Made by a program: the position numbers and the translations under genes. The notes beneath the pieces were generated by a model. It was not told the DNA's origin and made no database searches. It worked only from the letters and a program-made list of their open reading frames with translations. Shown one piece after another: positions 16,657 to 25,026 of a DNA stretch of 64,000 nucleotides. Positions within the stretch are counted from its first letter, which is position 1. Every line of letters begins with the position of its first letter. The stretch spans positions 248,001-312,000 of the forward strand of contig NZ_FOKZ01000001.1 in NCBI RefSeq assembly GCF_900112285.1, in the 5' to 3' direction. The DNA comes from Polaromonas sp. OV174. GTDB taxonomy: Bacteria; Pseudomonadota; Gammaproteobacteria; Burkholderiales; Burkholderiaceae_C.

Positions 16657-16953
16657 TTAACGATGGCCGCCGCCATGGCCACCACCACCGTGGCCGCCAC
16701 CGCCATGACCATGACCGCCGCCCCGGCCACCGCGACCGCCACCCCAAAAGCCGAAGTTGAAAAAGACCGGCGGCCCAATGTAGGCGGGGGCTGCATAAAC
16801 GGGGGGCGCCGCGTAAACGACTTGGCCATTGGCGTCCGTCCCATAGGCGTAAGGCACGGGGGCTGGTCCATAAACCGCGCATCCGCTCAAGGCAGATAGC
16901 ACCACCAGCGAAAAGGTAAGGCGTTTCGCTGCGCCTTTCAGATATTGAGTCAT
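16657..16953 (-). CDS. Small lipoprotein with Gly/His-rich tail
   Basis: A 98-residue protein with a lipoprotein signal (RLTFSLVVLSALSGC). A Tyr/Pro/Ala segment follows (YGPAPVPYAYG, VYAAPPVYAAPAY), and the C-terminus is made almost only of Gly and His (GGGHGHGGGGHGGGGHG). The His-rich tail could bind metal ions. ATG at 16953 is used. A GTG at 16980 in the same frame is possible, and an AGGAG at about 16973-16977 sits awkwardly for either. The extreme composition means family assignment by homology is unreliable. Confidence 0.7.
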   Translation of the reverse strand: MTQYLKGAAKRLTFSLVVLSALSGCAVYGPAPVPYAYGTDANGQVVYAAPPVYAAPAYIGPPVFFNFGFWGGGRGGRGGGHGHGGGGHGGGGHGGGHR

Positions 16954-17171
16954 GAGGGTTGGAGCGGTAGTTCTCCTCACAGTTCAGCGTCATTGAACTT
17001 GTTACACCTGCAACGCAAATGGTGGTGCGGCTAAACAATAGGCACAACATCACAGCCCACGGGTGGGCAAAAGGCCTGGAAAATTGATCTATTGACCGTA
17101 ATAGGCTTTTATGTGTCTGGTCCTGATCCGGATAATTGAAATTCTGCAAGCTCTTTTGAATAGCGACTCTT

Positions 17172-17603
17172 ATGCAAATCGAAGAAAAACCACCCGGTAA
17201 TCCGCCGTTTGAAACCCCATTCGCCTGGATTGGCGGCGAGGAACGCGTCAAGGCATTGGTCGAGCACTTCTACGACCTGATGGACCTGGAGCCGGGCTAC
17301 CAGGCCCTGCGCGCCGCGCACGGCAGCACGCTGGATAACGCCCGTCAGCGGCTGTTCTGGTTTTTGTGCGGTTGGTTAGGTGGGCCGCAACACTACACCG
17401 ATCGCTTCGGCCACCCGCGCCTGCGTATGCGCCACATGCCGCAATCCACCGGAGGCGGCTCCATCGGCATTGCCGAGCGTGACCAGTGGCTTGCCTGCAT
17501 GGACCAGGCCATGCGGGAGACCGGGGTCGACGAAGGCCTGCGTACGCGGCTTAATGCGTCCTTCTTTCAGACGGCCGACTGGATGCGCAACCGCGGTGAA
17601 TAG
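17172..17603 (+). CDS. Group II truncated haemoglobin
   Basis: A 143-residue haem protein of the trHbO group, a 2-over-2 globin binding O2 or NO. The segment GHPRLRMRH matches mycobacterial trHbO almost exactly, placing the proximal haem ligand at H88. The conserved helix-G tryptophan follows in AERDQWLACM (W106). The FWFLCGWLGGPQHY stretch is the E-helix/distal pocket. No partner gene adjoins it. A broken second copy of this gene, or of a close paralogue, is present at 30284-30488. Confidence 0.92.
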   Translation: MQIEEKPPGNPPFETPFAWIGGEERVKALVEHFYDLMDLEPGYQALRAAHGSTLDNARQRLFWFLCGWLGGPQHYTDRFGHPRLRMRHMPQSTGGGSIGIAERDQWLACMDQAMRETGVDEGLRTRLNASFFQTADWMRNRGE

Positions 17604-17854
17604 CCGTTCAGATTCCCGCGGGTAGCGTCGTTGACGCTATTCCCTTGAAGGTCGGCCTCCAGCTGCGGATTCAAGCGGTCTATGCAACACACTAAAACCT
17701 GCATGAGCGGACGGGGAGTTGCAGATGAAGTCCGGACACGGACCTACTACACGGACAGCCAGAAGGCGCTCATGTGGGAGCGCTGAAAGCGAGGTGCTGC
17801 GCGTCCTGGGCCTGGGGGCCAAGAAGCGCGGTCACTCAGAAAAATCCGGCTTAC

Positions 17855-19366
17855 TTAAATCTCGAAGCGAATGCCCTGGGCCAGCGGCAGGCTGTTGCCG
17901 TAGTTGACGGTGTTGGTGGCGCGGCGCATATAGGCCTTCCACGCGTCCGAGCCCGACTCCCGGCCGCCGCCGGTTTCCTTCTCGCCGCCGAAAGCGCCGC
18001 CGATTTCCGCGCCGCTGGTGCCTATGTTGACGTTGGCAATGCCGCAGTCCGAGCCGCGCGCCGAGGTGAACTGCTCGGCTTCGCGCAAGTCCTGGGTAAA
18101 GACCGCCGACGACAGGCCGTGCGCCGCGGCATTGTTCAGGGCAATGGCCTCATCGAACTCGTCATAGGGCACGACGTAGAGAATGGGCGCGAAGGTTTCC
18201 TGCAGCATGGGGCCGGCCTGCTCGCTCAGCTCGACGATGGCGGGGCGCACATAGTGGCCAGTGCCGTCGCTTGCCTCGCGTTGGCCGAAATGCACCTTGG
18301 CCTGGAGCGCTTGCGCGCTCGCCAGCGCGGCTTGCATGGCCTCGAAAGCGCGGCCGTCTATGAGTGGGCCGACCAGCGTGCCCTCGGCCAGCGGGTTGCC
18401 CACCGGCAGGCGGGCAAAGACGGCGACCAGGCGCTCCACCAGCGCCGGATAGATGGAGCGGTGCACGATCAGCCGGCGCAAGCTGGTGCAGCGCTGACCA
18501 GCGGTGCCGGCGGCGGCAAAGGCCGCGCCGCGCACCACCATTTCCAGATTGGCCGAGGGGCAGACGATGGCCGCGTTATTGCCGCCCAACTCCAGCAGCG
18601 AGCGCTTGAACAGACCCGCGCAGGCCAAACCGACGTTCTTGCCCATGGCGGTGGAGCCGGTGGCGCTGACCAGCTTGACCTGCGGGTGATTGACCAGCGC
18701 CTCGCCGACAGCACGCTCACCGATCAGCAGCTCGCTCAGGCCCTCGGTCTCCAGCCCCAGCTCCCTGGCCGTGCGCAGCAGCAGGCCATTGAGCGCGATG
18801 GCCGACAGCGGCGTTTTCTCCGAGGGTTTCCAGGCCAGGGTGTTGCCGCAGACCAGGGCCAGCGCCGCATTCCAGGCGAACACCGCCATCGGGAAATTGA
18901 AGGCCGAAATAATGCCGACCACGCCTAGCGGATGCCAGGTTTCCAGCAGCTTGTGGTCGGGCCGCTCGCTGGCAATCGTCAGGCCGTAGAGCTGGCGCGA
19001 CAGGCCCACCGCGAATTCGCAGATGTCTATGACTTCCTGCACCTCGCCCAGGCCTTCTTGCAGGATCTTGCCGGTCTCCAGCGAGATCAGCCGCGCCAGT
19101 TCGGGCTTGTGGCGCCGCACCGTGTCGCCAAAGGCGCGCACCAGCTCGCCGCGCTTGGGCGCGGGCACATTGCGCCAGTGCAAAAAGCGCTGCTGCGCGC
19201 GCCCTAGCGCCGCATCGACGTCGGCCGGGCTGCTGACCGCGATGCGCGCCAACTGGCTGCCGTCAATCGGCGTGTGCACCGCTATGGCCTGCGCGGCCTG
19301 GCTGTCGAGGTCGGCGCTGAGGCCCAGGGCATGCAGTAGGGATGAGACATCGTTGGCGTGCGTCAT
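17855..19366 (-). CDS. amaB: ALDH7-type aldehyde dehydrogenase (piperidine-6-carboxylate / aminoadipate semialdehyde dehydrogenase-like)
   Basis: A 503-residue NAD(P)-dependent aldehyde dehydrogenase. The features point to the ALDH7/AmaB branch of lysine catabolism: ISAFNFPMAVFAWN, GSTAMGKNV, the catalytic glutamate in LLELGGNN, and the catalytic cysteine in GQRCTSLRRL. The C-terminal part reads ANVNIGTSGAEIGGAFGGEK and ends with the typical TNTVNYGNSLPLAQGI. It would oxidise 2-aminoadipate 6-semialdehyde to 2-aminoadipate. A divergent LysR gene starts 350 bases away and is the likely regulator. No other lysine-catabolic gene is in the window, so the exact substrate stays inferred. Confidence 0.88.
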   Translation of the reverse strand: MTHANDVSSLLHALGLSADLDSQAAQAIAVHTPIDGSQLARIAVSSPADVDAALGRAQQRFLHWRNVPAPKRGELVRAFGDTVRRHKPELARLISLETGKILQEGLGEVQEVIDICEFAVGLSRQLYGLTIASERPDHKLLETWHPLGVVGIISAFNFPMAVFAWNAALALVCGNTLAWKPSEKTPLSAIALNGLLLRTARELGLETEGLSELLIGERAVGEALVNHPQVKLVSATGSTAMGKNVGLACAGLFKRSLLELGGNNAAIVCPSANLEMVVRGAAFAAAGTAGQRCTSLRRLIVHRSIYPALVERLVAVFARLPVGNPLAEGTLVGPLIDGRAFEAMQAALASAQALQAKVHFGQREASDGTGHYVRPAIVELSEQAGPMLQETFAPILYVVPYDEFDEAIALNNAAAHGLSSAVFTQDLREAEQFTSARGSDCGIANVNIGTSGAEIGGAFGGEKETGGGRESGSDAWKAYMRRATNTVNYGNSLPLAQGIRFEI

Positions 19367-19440
19367 GGGGGAGTCCTTTGGGGTGATTGTGAAGGGGGCG
19401 GCCAGGCCAGGCCGATGGCTCGGCCTGAGCAGCAGGGTTC

Positions 19441-19530
19441 AGGCGGCGGCGGTCATGCGGAAAATACCGGTGGCATTGCCGGCATCAAAGGCCAGCTCCA
19501 GGCGGCCGCCTGGGTCAGTTTGGGGTGAAC
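19441..19530 (-). pseudogene. Possible 3' fragment of a lost gene upstream of the aldehyde dehydrogenase
   Basis: Read on the minus strand this stretch gives a coding-like C-terminus (PGGRLELAFDAGNATGIFRM, then TAAA and stop) with no start codon or longer frame. It lies 75 bases before the aldehyde dehydrogenase start in the same direction. It may be the truncated end of a former operon partner. I cannot name the family, and chance is possible. Confidence 0.3.
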
Positions 19531-19717
19531 GTACTTTTTTTCATGCAGGGTGCGTACGGCGGCTGGCGTCAGGCAAGTCGCAGGAAGAATCTGGAACTGG
19601 GTCATTTTTTACGGGGGAATCAAGGCCTGGAATGGCGCGGGAAAACTGGATTCTGCGGACATTCGGCAGCGTGCGCAAAGGATGTATTTCAATGCGCGCA
19701 TGAGTTATATTCATGCG

Positions 19718-20629
19718 ATGCGCCGAAAAATCCCCTCCACCCAGGCCTTGTTGGCCTTCGAGGCGGCGGCGCACCGGGGCAGTTTCACGCTGGCCGCGCA
19801 GGATTTGTCGGTCAGCCAGAGTGCGGTCAGCCACCAGGTGCTGGGGCTGGAGCAGGACCTGGATGTGAGTCTGTTTTTGCGCCTGCCGCGCCAGCTTGAG
19901 TTGACAGACGCCGGCCGTTCGCTGCTGTCGCGCGTCAGCCCGGCACTGGATGCGCTGGAGGCGGCGATGCTGGACCTGGCCTCGTCCAAGGGCGAGGGCG
20001 GCACGCTGGAGCTGGGCGTGGTCCCGACCTTTGCCACCAAGTGGCTGATTCCCCGCCTGCCCGACTTTCTTAAGGCGCATCCGTACGTCACGCTGAACCT
20101 GTCCACGCGCCTGCTGCCCTTTGATTTTTCGCTGACCGGCCTGGATGCGGCCATTCACTATGGCCGGCCTGACTGGCCGGGCACAGCGTCCGAATACCTG
20201 ATGGGCGAGGAGAGCGTGGTGGTGTGTAGCCCCGCGTTGCTCAGTCAGCGTCTGTTGCAGCATCCGGCCGACGTGCTGAAGTTCACGTTGATTCACCAAA
20301 GCACACGGGCACAGGCCTGGGTGGCCTGGTTGCGCCTGGCCGGCGTTGACGACACGCCAGCTGCCAGCGTCGGGCCCAAGTACGAGTTGTTTTCCATGAT
20401 TGCCCAGGCTGTCAAGGCCGGGTTGGGCCTGGCCGTGCTGCCGCGTTTTCTGGTGGCGGACGACATTGCCGACGGGACGCTGGCGGTGCCGTTTGAGCTG
20501 CCCCTGAGCTCGGATTTCGCCTACTACCTGGTCTGGCCGACACAAAAAGCCCACTGGCGGCCGCTGCTGCAACTGCGCGCCTGGCTGCGCGAGCAGGCCT
20601 TGGCCGATCGGCCAGCCGACATATTCTGA
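19718..20629 (+). CDS. LysR-family regulator, GcvA-like, divergent from the aldehyde dehydrogenase
   Basis: A 303-residue transcription factor. The N-terminal winged helix reads STQALLAFEAAAHRGSFTLA, AAQDLSVSQSAVSHQVLGLE, the common GcvA-type pattern. The C-terminal effector domain has LELGVVPTFATKWLIPRLPD and LDAAIHYGRPDWPG. The frame is open further upstream, but homology begins near MRRKIPSTQ, so ATG 19718 is used; ATG 19700 is an alternative. A partial inverted repeat (GCGCATGAG...TATTCATGCG) around 19695-19717 may be an autoregulatory site. Its likely target is the divergent aldehyde dehydrogenase gene. Confidence 0.88.
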   Translation: MRRKIPSTQALLAFEAAAHRGSFTLAAQDLSVSQSAVSHQVLGLEQDLDVSLFLRLPRQLELTDAGRSLLSRVSPALDALEAAMLDLASSKGEGGTLELGVVPTFATKWLIPRLPDFLKAHPYVTLNLSTRLLPFDFSLTGLDAAIHYGRPDWPGTASEYLMGEESVVVCSPALLSQRLLQHPADVLKFTLIHQSTRAQAWVAWLRLAGVDDTPAASVGPKYELFSMIAQAVKAGLGLAVLPRFLVADDIADGTLAVPFELPLSSDFAYYLVWPTQKAHWRPLLQLRAWLREQALADRPADIF

Positions 20630-20649
20630 GTTGGACAGGTGGGCACAAT

Positions 20650-20880
20650 GCCTGCTGCTAATTTGATAGCTGTTTTCGCCCGACCTTATTGGGCTATAGC
20701 CACTATTTGTTAAGAAAACCGGAAAAAATCCCAAAAACGGCCCCTGGCAAGGCCGGTGAAGCCGAAAACCCGGGTTGGGCCTCTTGAATAGCTGTTTTAG
20801 GCATCTAATAGGCCTCTAGCCCAATAGGTATAGGTGCAAACAGCTCCTTATTTGATAGCAACTATCGATCCAGCCAACGG
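20650..20880. repeat. Intergenic repeat cluster of the 'ATAGCTGTTTT' family
   Basis: Two related units occur here. One starts TTTGATAGCTGTTTTCGCCC at about 20660. The other starts TTGAATAGCTGTTTTAGGC at about 20784 and ends in AACAGCTCCTTATTTGATAGC. The beginning and end of the second unit are inverted relative to each other (AATAGCTGTTT / AAACAGCT). Related pieces lie at about 39895-39955 and 59453-59500. I see no gene in the 263 bases between the LysR and IclR genes. Confidence 0.5.
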
Positions 20881-20892
20881 CCGGGCGACGCA

Positions 20893-21714
20893 TCATGCGC
20901 TGTCGCTGGGCGCCAGGCTTTGCGCCGGGCGGCGCAGCGTGCTGTCAAAGGGGTTGATCTGCGCACCCAGGGCCTCCGCTTCGCGCTTGAGCAGTTGCAC
21001 CACGGTCGGCAGGCGGTCGGGGCTCAGGCGCGATGACAGCGTTCCCACGCTGAGCGCGGCCACGGCACGGCCCTCGCGGTCCAGCACCGGGACGCCGACG
21101 CCGGCCATGCCGTCTAGCAGGTTGGTGTTGCGCCCGGCGTAGCCCAGCTCGCGCACGCGCGCTATCTCGGTGCGCAAATAGACCTCGTCGTAGACGCCGT
21201 ATTCACGCACCCGCGGCAGGTTGTAGCGAATCACCTCCTCGCGCTCGGACTCGGGCAGGAAAGCCAGTATGGCCAGGCTGCCCTGGCCCATGCCCAGCGC
21301 CACCCGGCCGCCTATGTCGCCGGTGAAGGAGCGGATCGGGAAAGGGCCTTCGCTGCGGTCCAGGCAGACGGCGTCGAAGCCGCTGCGCACCAGCAGAAAA
21401 ATGGTGTCGCCCAGGCTGGCGCACAGGCGCAGCAGCGCAGGCCGGCACAGCCCGCGCAAGTCCATGGCGTTGCCGGCTTGCGCCGCCAGCGTAAAAAAAT
21501 CAAGGCTCAGGCGGTAGAGCTTGGTCGCGGCGTCCTGCTCCACGACGCGCTCGGCCACCAGGCTTTGCAGCAGCCTGTGGGTGGTGGCCTGGGTCAGCCC
21601 GGTGGCCTTCGCGATGTGGGTGATGCGCCCGCCCTTGGCCTGTGTGATGGCCAGCGCCCGCAGTATGGAAAAGGCGCGCTGCACGCTGCTGGAACTGCTG
21701 TCGTCTTCTTTCAT
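20893..21714 (-). CDS. IclR-family regulator of the adjacent ABC/oxidase operon
   Basis: A 273-residue regulator with an N-terminal helix-turn-helix (VQRAFSILRALAITQAKGGR, ITHIAKATGLTQATTHRLLQSL). The IclR effector domain follows (GDTIFLLVRSGFDAVCLDRSEG, FPIRSFTGDIGGRVALGMG, AGVGVPVLDREGRAVAALSVG). It is divergent from the ABC/oxidase operon that begins at 21914, and two palindromes lie between them. By family precedent it binds a small carboxylate or amine and controls that operon, probably also itself. Confidence 0.9.
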   Translation of the reverse strand: MKEDDSSSSSVQRAFSILRALAITQAKGGRITHIAKATGLTQATTHRLLQSLVAERVVEQDAATKLYRLSLDFFTLAAQAGNAMDLRGLCRPALLRLCASLGDTIFLLVRSGFDAVCLDRSEGPFPIRSFTGDIGGRVALGMGQGSLAILAFLPESEREEVIRYNLPRVREYGVYDEVYLRTEIARVRELGYAGRNTNLLDGMAGVGVPVLDREGRAVAALSVGTLSSRLSPDRLPTVVQLLKREAEALGAQINPFDSTLRRPAQSLAPSDSA

Positions 21715-21730
21715 GAATCCGCCTAGGTTG

Positions 21731-21776
21731 GAATTAAGTGGTGCTTAATTCTATAAAAATTCCGTTGTTCGGAATT
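21731..21776. promoter_or_regulatory. Paired palindromes between the IclR gene and the ABC/oxidase operon
   Basis: A perfect inverted repeat GAATTAAG-TGGTG-CTTAATTC spans 21731-21751. A second perfect one, AATTCCG-TTGTT-CGGAATT, spans 21758-21776. Both have 5-base spacers, their centres are 26 bp apart, and both lie within 65 bases of the IclR start. TTCCG/CGGAA half sites resemble known IclR operators. The surrounding sequence is AT-rich. Confidence 0.6.
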
Positions 21777-21913
21777 ATTTAAATTTTTATACCAATATAC
21801 GGAATAACCCGTTGACGTTTTTTCCAGGCTAGTTCTAGCATGAGCCACTTCAAGGCGTCTTTACGGCAGGTTTTCCGTGCTGACTGCCTGCTCTTTGTGG
21901 GGAGGTATTGCCG

Positions 21914-22996
21914 ATGTCTTTTCTGACGCTGGAAAACGTGAGCAAGTGCTACGGCACAGCGCAAGTGGTGTGCGACATGAACTTGTCCGTGGAAAAAGGC
22001 GAGTTCGTCTCGCTGCTGGGGCCCTCGGGCTGCGGCAAGACCACCACGCTGCAAATGATGGCGGGCTTTGCCGACGTGAGCGCCGGCCGCATCACGCTGG
22101 CCGGCCGCGACATCACGCACGCCAAACCCAATACCCGCGGCCTGGGCATCGTGTTTCAGAGCTATGCGCTGTTCCCCCACATGAGCGTGCATGACAACGT
22201 GAGTTTTGGCCTGGAAATGCGCCGGGTGCCCAAGGCCGAGCGCGCCGAGCGCGTCAAGGCCGCGCTGGCCCTGGTACATCTGGAGGCGCATGCCACGCGC
22301 TACCCGCGCGAACTCTCAGGCGGCCAGCGCCAGCGGGTCGCGCTGGCCCGCGCCCTGGTGATAGAGCCGCAGGTGCTGCTGCTTGATGAGCCGCTGTCGA
22401 ATCTGGACGCCAAGCTGCGCGAGGAAATGCAGTTCGAGTTGCGGCAGATCCAGCGCAAGGTTGGCACCACCACCGTGATGGTCACGCACGACCAGACCGA
22501 GGCCATGTCCATCAGCGACCGCGTGGTGGTGATGGAGGGCGGCCGCGTGACGCAGATCGATGCGCCGCACCGCCTCTACGAGCATCCGCAAACGCGCTTC
22601 ATTTCCAGCTTTGTCGGCAAGGCCAACCTGCTCGAAGGCCGGGTTAGCGCCACGGCCACGAGCGGCTGGGCCACGGTGCAACTCGGCGCGGTGTCGCTGG
22701 ACGTTCAGGCGCCCGGCGTGGGTGTGGGCGACGCGGTGGTGCTGAGTTTGCGGCCCGAAAAAATCCGCCTGCTGCCCGAGCGCCGTGACCGCCTTTCGGG
22801 CACCGTACGCGAGCGTTTTTTCCTCGGCAGCCAGTGGCTTTACCGGGTGGAGACGGCGGCGGGCGAACTGGTGGTGGTTTGCCCCAACGATGAGGCGGCG
22901 CCGGTGGAAGAGGGCATGCGCACCGGGCTGGAGTGGTCGGCGCAGCAGGTGCGCTTGCTGGCCGGTGCGACGCATGCGGGCGAGGTGACCGCATGA
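21914..22996 (+). CDS. Polyamine-type (PotA-like) ABC importer ATPase
   Basis: A 360-residue ATPase with Walker A GPSGCGKTTT, signature LSGGQRQR, Walker B LLLDEPLSNLDAKLR and the H-loop VTHDQTEAMS. A C-terminal TOBE regulatory domain follows (about residues 270-350), as in PotA/FbpC-type importers. ATG 21914 is preceded by GGAGG with good spacing. The stop overlaps the permease start (ATGA). It is the first gene of an operon that also encodes two permeases, three oxidoreductase subunits and the binding protein. Confidence 0.92.
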   Translation: MSFLTLENVSKCYGTAQVVCDMNLSVEKGEFVSLLGPSGCGKTTTLQMMAGFADVSAGRITLAGRDITHAKPNTRGLGIVFQSYALFPHMSVHDNVSFGLEMRRVPKAERAERVKAALALVHLEAHATRYPRELSGGQRQRVALARALVIEPQVLLLDEPLSNLDAKLREEMQFELRQIQRKVGTTTVMVTHDQTEAMSISDRVVVMEGGRVTQIDAPHRLYEHPQTRFISSFVGKANLLEGRVSATATSGWATVQLGAVSLDVQAPGVGVGDAVVLSLRPEKIRLLPERRDRLSGTVRERFFLGSQWLYRVETAAGELVVVCPNDEAAPVEEGMRTGLEWSAQQVRLLAGATHAGEVTA

Positions 22997-23904
22997 GTGC
23001 GGCATCGCTGGCTGCGCCGCTCGTGGAGGCTGGCCGCGCCGCCAAGTCTCCTGGGTCACACAAGGCTCGCGTGCCGTGGCTGATGTCGGCACCGGCTTTT
23101 CTGCTCTTTGCCTGCCTGCTGCTGGTGCCGCTGGCGCTTACGGCCGTGCTGTCCTTCCAGGTGTTCGACCATGCCACGGGCGTCAAGAACAGCTTCACCC
23201 TGGCGCATTACGCGGCGGTGCTCACCGACGATTATTACCACGCCATTTTCTGGCGCACTTTCTGGATATCGGCGCTGGTCACCCTGATTTGCATCGTGGT
23301 GGGAACGCCCGAGGCTTATGTGCTGAGCCGCATGCGTGCGCCCTGGCGCTCCATCTTGCTGCTGGTGGTGCTGGCGCCCTTGCTGGTGTCGGTGGTGGTG
23401 CGCGCCTTCGGCTGGAGCATGTTGCTGGGCCCAGAGGGCCTGGTGAACCAGTTGATACGCGCCCTGGGCCTGCCGACCATGCGCATTCTTTACACCGAGG
23501 CGGCGGTCGTCATCGCCCTGGTCCATGTGATGCTGCCCTTCATGGTGATTCCGGTCTGGACCTCGCTGCAAAAGCTTGATCCCGGTGTGGAAGACGCCGC
23601 GCTGTCGCTGCAGGCCTCGCATTTCACCACCTTGCGCCGCATCATCTTTCCGCAGGTGCTGCCCGGCGTGCTGTCGGGCAGCCTGATCGTCTTTGGCCTC
23701 TCCGCCAGCGCCTTTGCCATTCCCGGCCTGCTGGGCGGGCGGCGGCTGAAGATGGTAGCCACCGTGGTCTATGACGAGTACCTGCACGAGCTCAACTGGC
23801 CGCTGGGCGCGGCCATTGCGCTCACGCTGCTGCTGGCCAACCTGGTGCTGATGCTCAGCTACAACCGGGTGCTGGAACGCTCCTACAAAAAATCACTCGG
23901 TTAA
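22993..23904 (+). CDS. Polyamine-type ABC importer permease (PotB-like)
   Basis: A 303-residue inner-membrane permease with about six helices. The first begins APAFLLFACLLLVPLALTAV, and the EAA coupling loop reads VEDAALSLQASHFTTLRRII. This matches the PotB/PotH group of spermidine/putrescine/amine importers. It overlaps the ATPase gene by 4 bases, and the second permease begins 13 bases after its stop. Confidence 0.9.
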   Translation: MSAASLAAPLVEAGRAAKSPGSHKARVPWLMSAPAFLLFACLLLVPLALTAVLSFQVFDHATGVKNSFTLAHYAAVLTDDYYHAIFWRTFWISALVTLICIVVGTPEAYVLSRMRAPWRSILLLVVLAPLLVSVVVRAFGWSMLLGPEGLVNQLIRALGLPTMRILYTEAAVVIALVHVMLPFMVIPVWTSLQKLDPGVEDAALSLQASHFTTLRRIIFPQVLPGVLSGSLIVFGLSASAFAIPGLLGGRRLKMVATVVYDEYLHELNWPLGAAIALTLLLANLVLMLSYNRVLERSYKKSLG

Positions 23905-23917
23905 GCAGGGCTGCATC

Positions 23918-24712
23918 ATGTCAAAAAACGGTCCTGTCGCGCTTTTCTTCAATGCCCTGGTCATTGTCTTCATGTTGGCGCCGCTGGTTGTCGTCTGCCT
24001 GGTGGCCTTCACGCCAGGCAACACGCTCAGCATTCCGACCACGCAGTTTTCGCTGCGCTGGTTCAGGGCGGTGTTTGCCCATCCCGACTTTGTGCAGTCC
24101 TTTAAAAACAGCCTGTGGCTGGCTTTCATCGCGGCCACGCTGGCCACGCTCATGGCCGTTCCGGCCGGGCTGGCGATTGCGCGCCACCGTTTTCCCGGGC
24201 GCGATTTCCTCAATGGGCTGTTTCTTTCGCCGCTGATCATTCCGCACCTGGTGCTGGGCGTGGCCTTGCTGCGCACGTTCTCGCTGATAGGCGCGACCGG
24301 CAGCTTCTTCTGGCTGGCACTGGCGCACGTGGTCGTCATCACGCCCTATGCGCTGCGGCTGGTGCTAGCATCGGTCGAGGGCAGTGACCGCAGCGCGGAG
24401 CAGGCGGCGCTGTCGCTGGGCGCGAGCCAGGCCACGGTGTTTCGGCGCATCACCTTGCCCATGATCCTGCCCGGCGTGACCGGCGGCTGGCTGCTGGCCT
24501 TCATCAACAGCTTTGACGAGGTGACCATGTCCATCTTCGTCACCGCGCCGTCCACCGTGACCTTGCCGGTGCGCATGTATATGTACGCCACCGAATCGAT
24601 TGATCCGCTGATGGCGGCGGTCTCCGCGCTCATGGTGGCGCTGACGGCTGTGGCCATGCTGGTGCTGGACCGCGTCTACGGTCTGGACAAGATTTTGGTG
24701 GGGCACAAATGA
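23918..24712 (+). CDS. Polyamine-type ABC importer permease (PotC-like)
   Basis: A 264-residue permease of the PotC/PotI group with six hydrophobic segments and the EAA loop EQAALSLGASQATVFRRITL. It forms the heterodimeric channel with the preceding permease. Its end overlaps the ferredoxin-like gene by 4 bases (ATGA), tying transport directly to the oxidase subunits in one translational chain. Confidence 0.9.
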   Translation: MSKNGPVALFFNALVIVFMLAPLVVVCLVAFTPGNTLSIPTTQFSLRWFRAVFAHPDFVQSFKNSLWLAFIAATLATLMAVPAGLAIARHRFPGRDFLNGLFLSPLIIPHLVLGVALLRTFSLIGATGSFFWLALAHVVVITPYALRLVLASVEGSDRSAEQAALSLGASQATVFRRITLPMILPGVTGGWLLAFINSFDEVTMSIFVTAPSTVTLPVRMYMYATESIDPLMAAVSALMVALTAVAMLVLDRVYGLDKILVGHK

Positions 24713-25026
24713 GCCCGTCCATTAAAGAAAACCCCGTGGCACTTTTTCACCGCCTGGCCGAAACCGGCCGCGCCCCTGTGGACTTTGTGCTTGACGGCCA
24801 AGCATTGAGCGCGCTGGCCGGCGACACCGTGCTGACCGCGGTGCTGACGCACGGCGCGCAACTGCGGCGCAGCGAGTTCAGCGGCGAGCCGCGCGCCGGC
24901 TTTTGTCTGATGGGCGCCTGCCAGGACTGCTGGATCGCCACCGAGTCCGGCCAGCGCCTGCGCGCTTGCGGCACCTTCATTGAAGAAGGCATGCGTTTGC
25001 TGACGGGCACAGGGGAGTCTTCATGA
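24709..25026 (+). CDS. [2Fe-2S] ferredoxin-like small subunit of an HcnA/LhpF-type oxidase
   Basis: A 105-residue protein with a ferredoxin-like [2Fe-2S] motif: GFCLMGACQDCW supplies three cysteines and LRACGTF the fourth. The HPLxFxLDGxxL-like start (VDFVLDGQALSALAGDTVL) is typical of the small subunit of hydrogen cyanide synthase-like, opine oxidase and D-hydroxyproline dehydrogenase complexes. It overlaps both neighbours by 4 bases, consistent with a fixed subunit ratio. Confidence 0.88.
   Translation: MSPSIKENPVALFHRLAETGRAPVDFVLDGQALSALAGDTVLTAVLTHGAQLRRSEFSGEPRAGFCLMGACQDCWIATESGQRLRACGTFIEEGMRLLTGTGESS

Noticed and set aside
16657-16740. Simple-sequence repeat or CRISPR-like array in the GGH-rich tail
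   Set aside because: The periodicity comes from Gly/His codons of a lipoprotein tail; there are no regular spacers.
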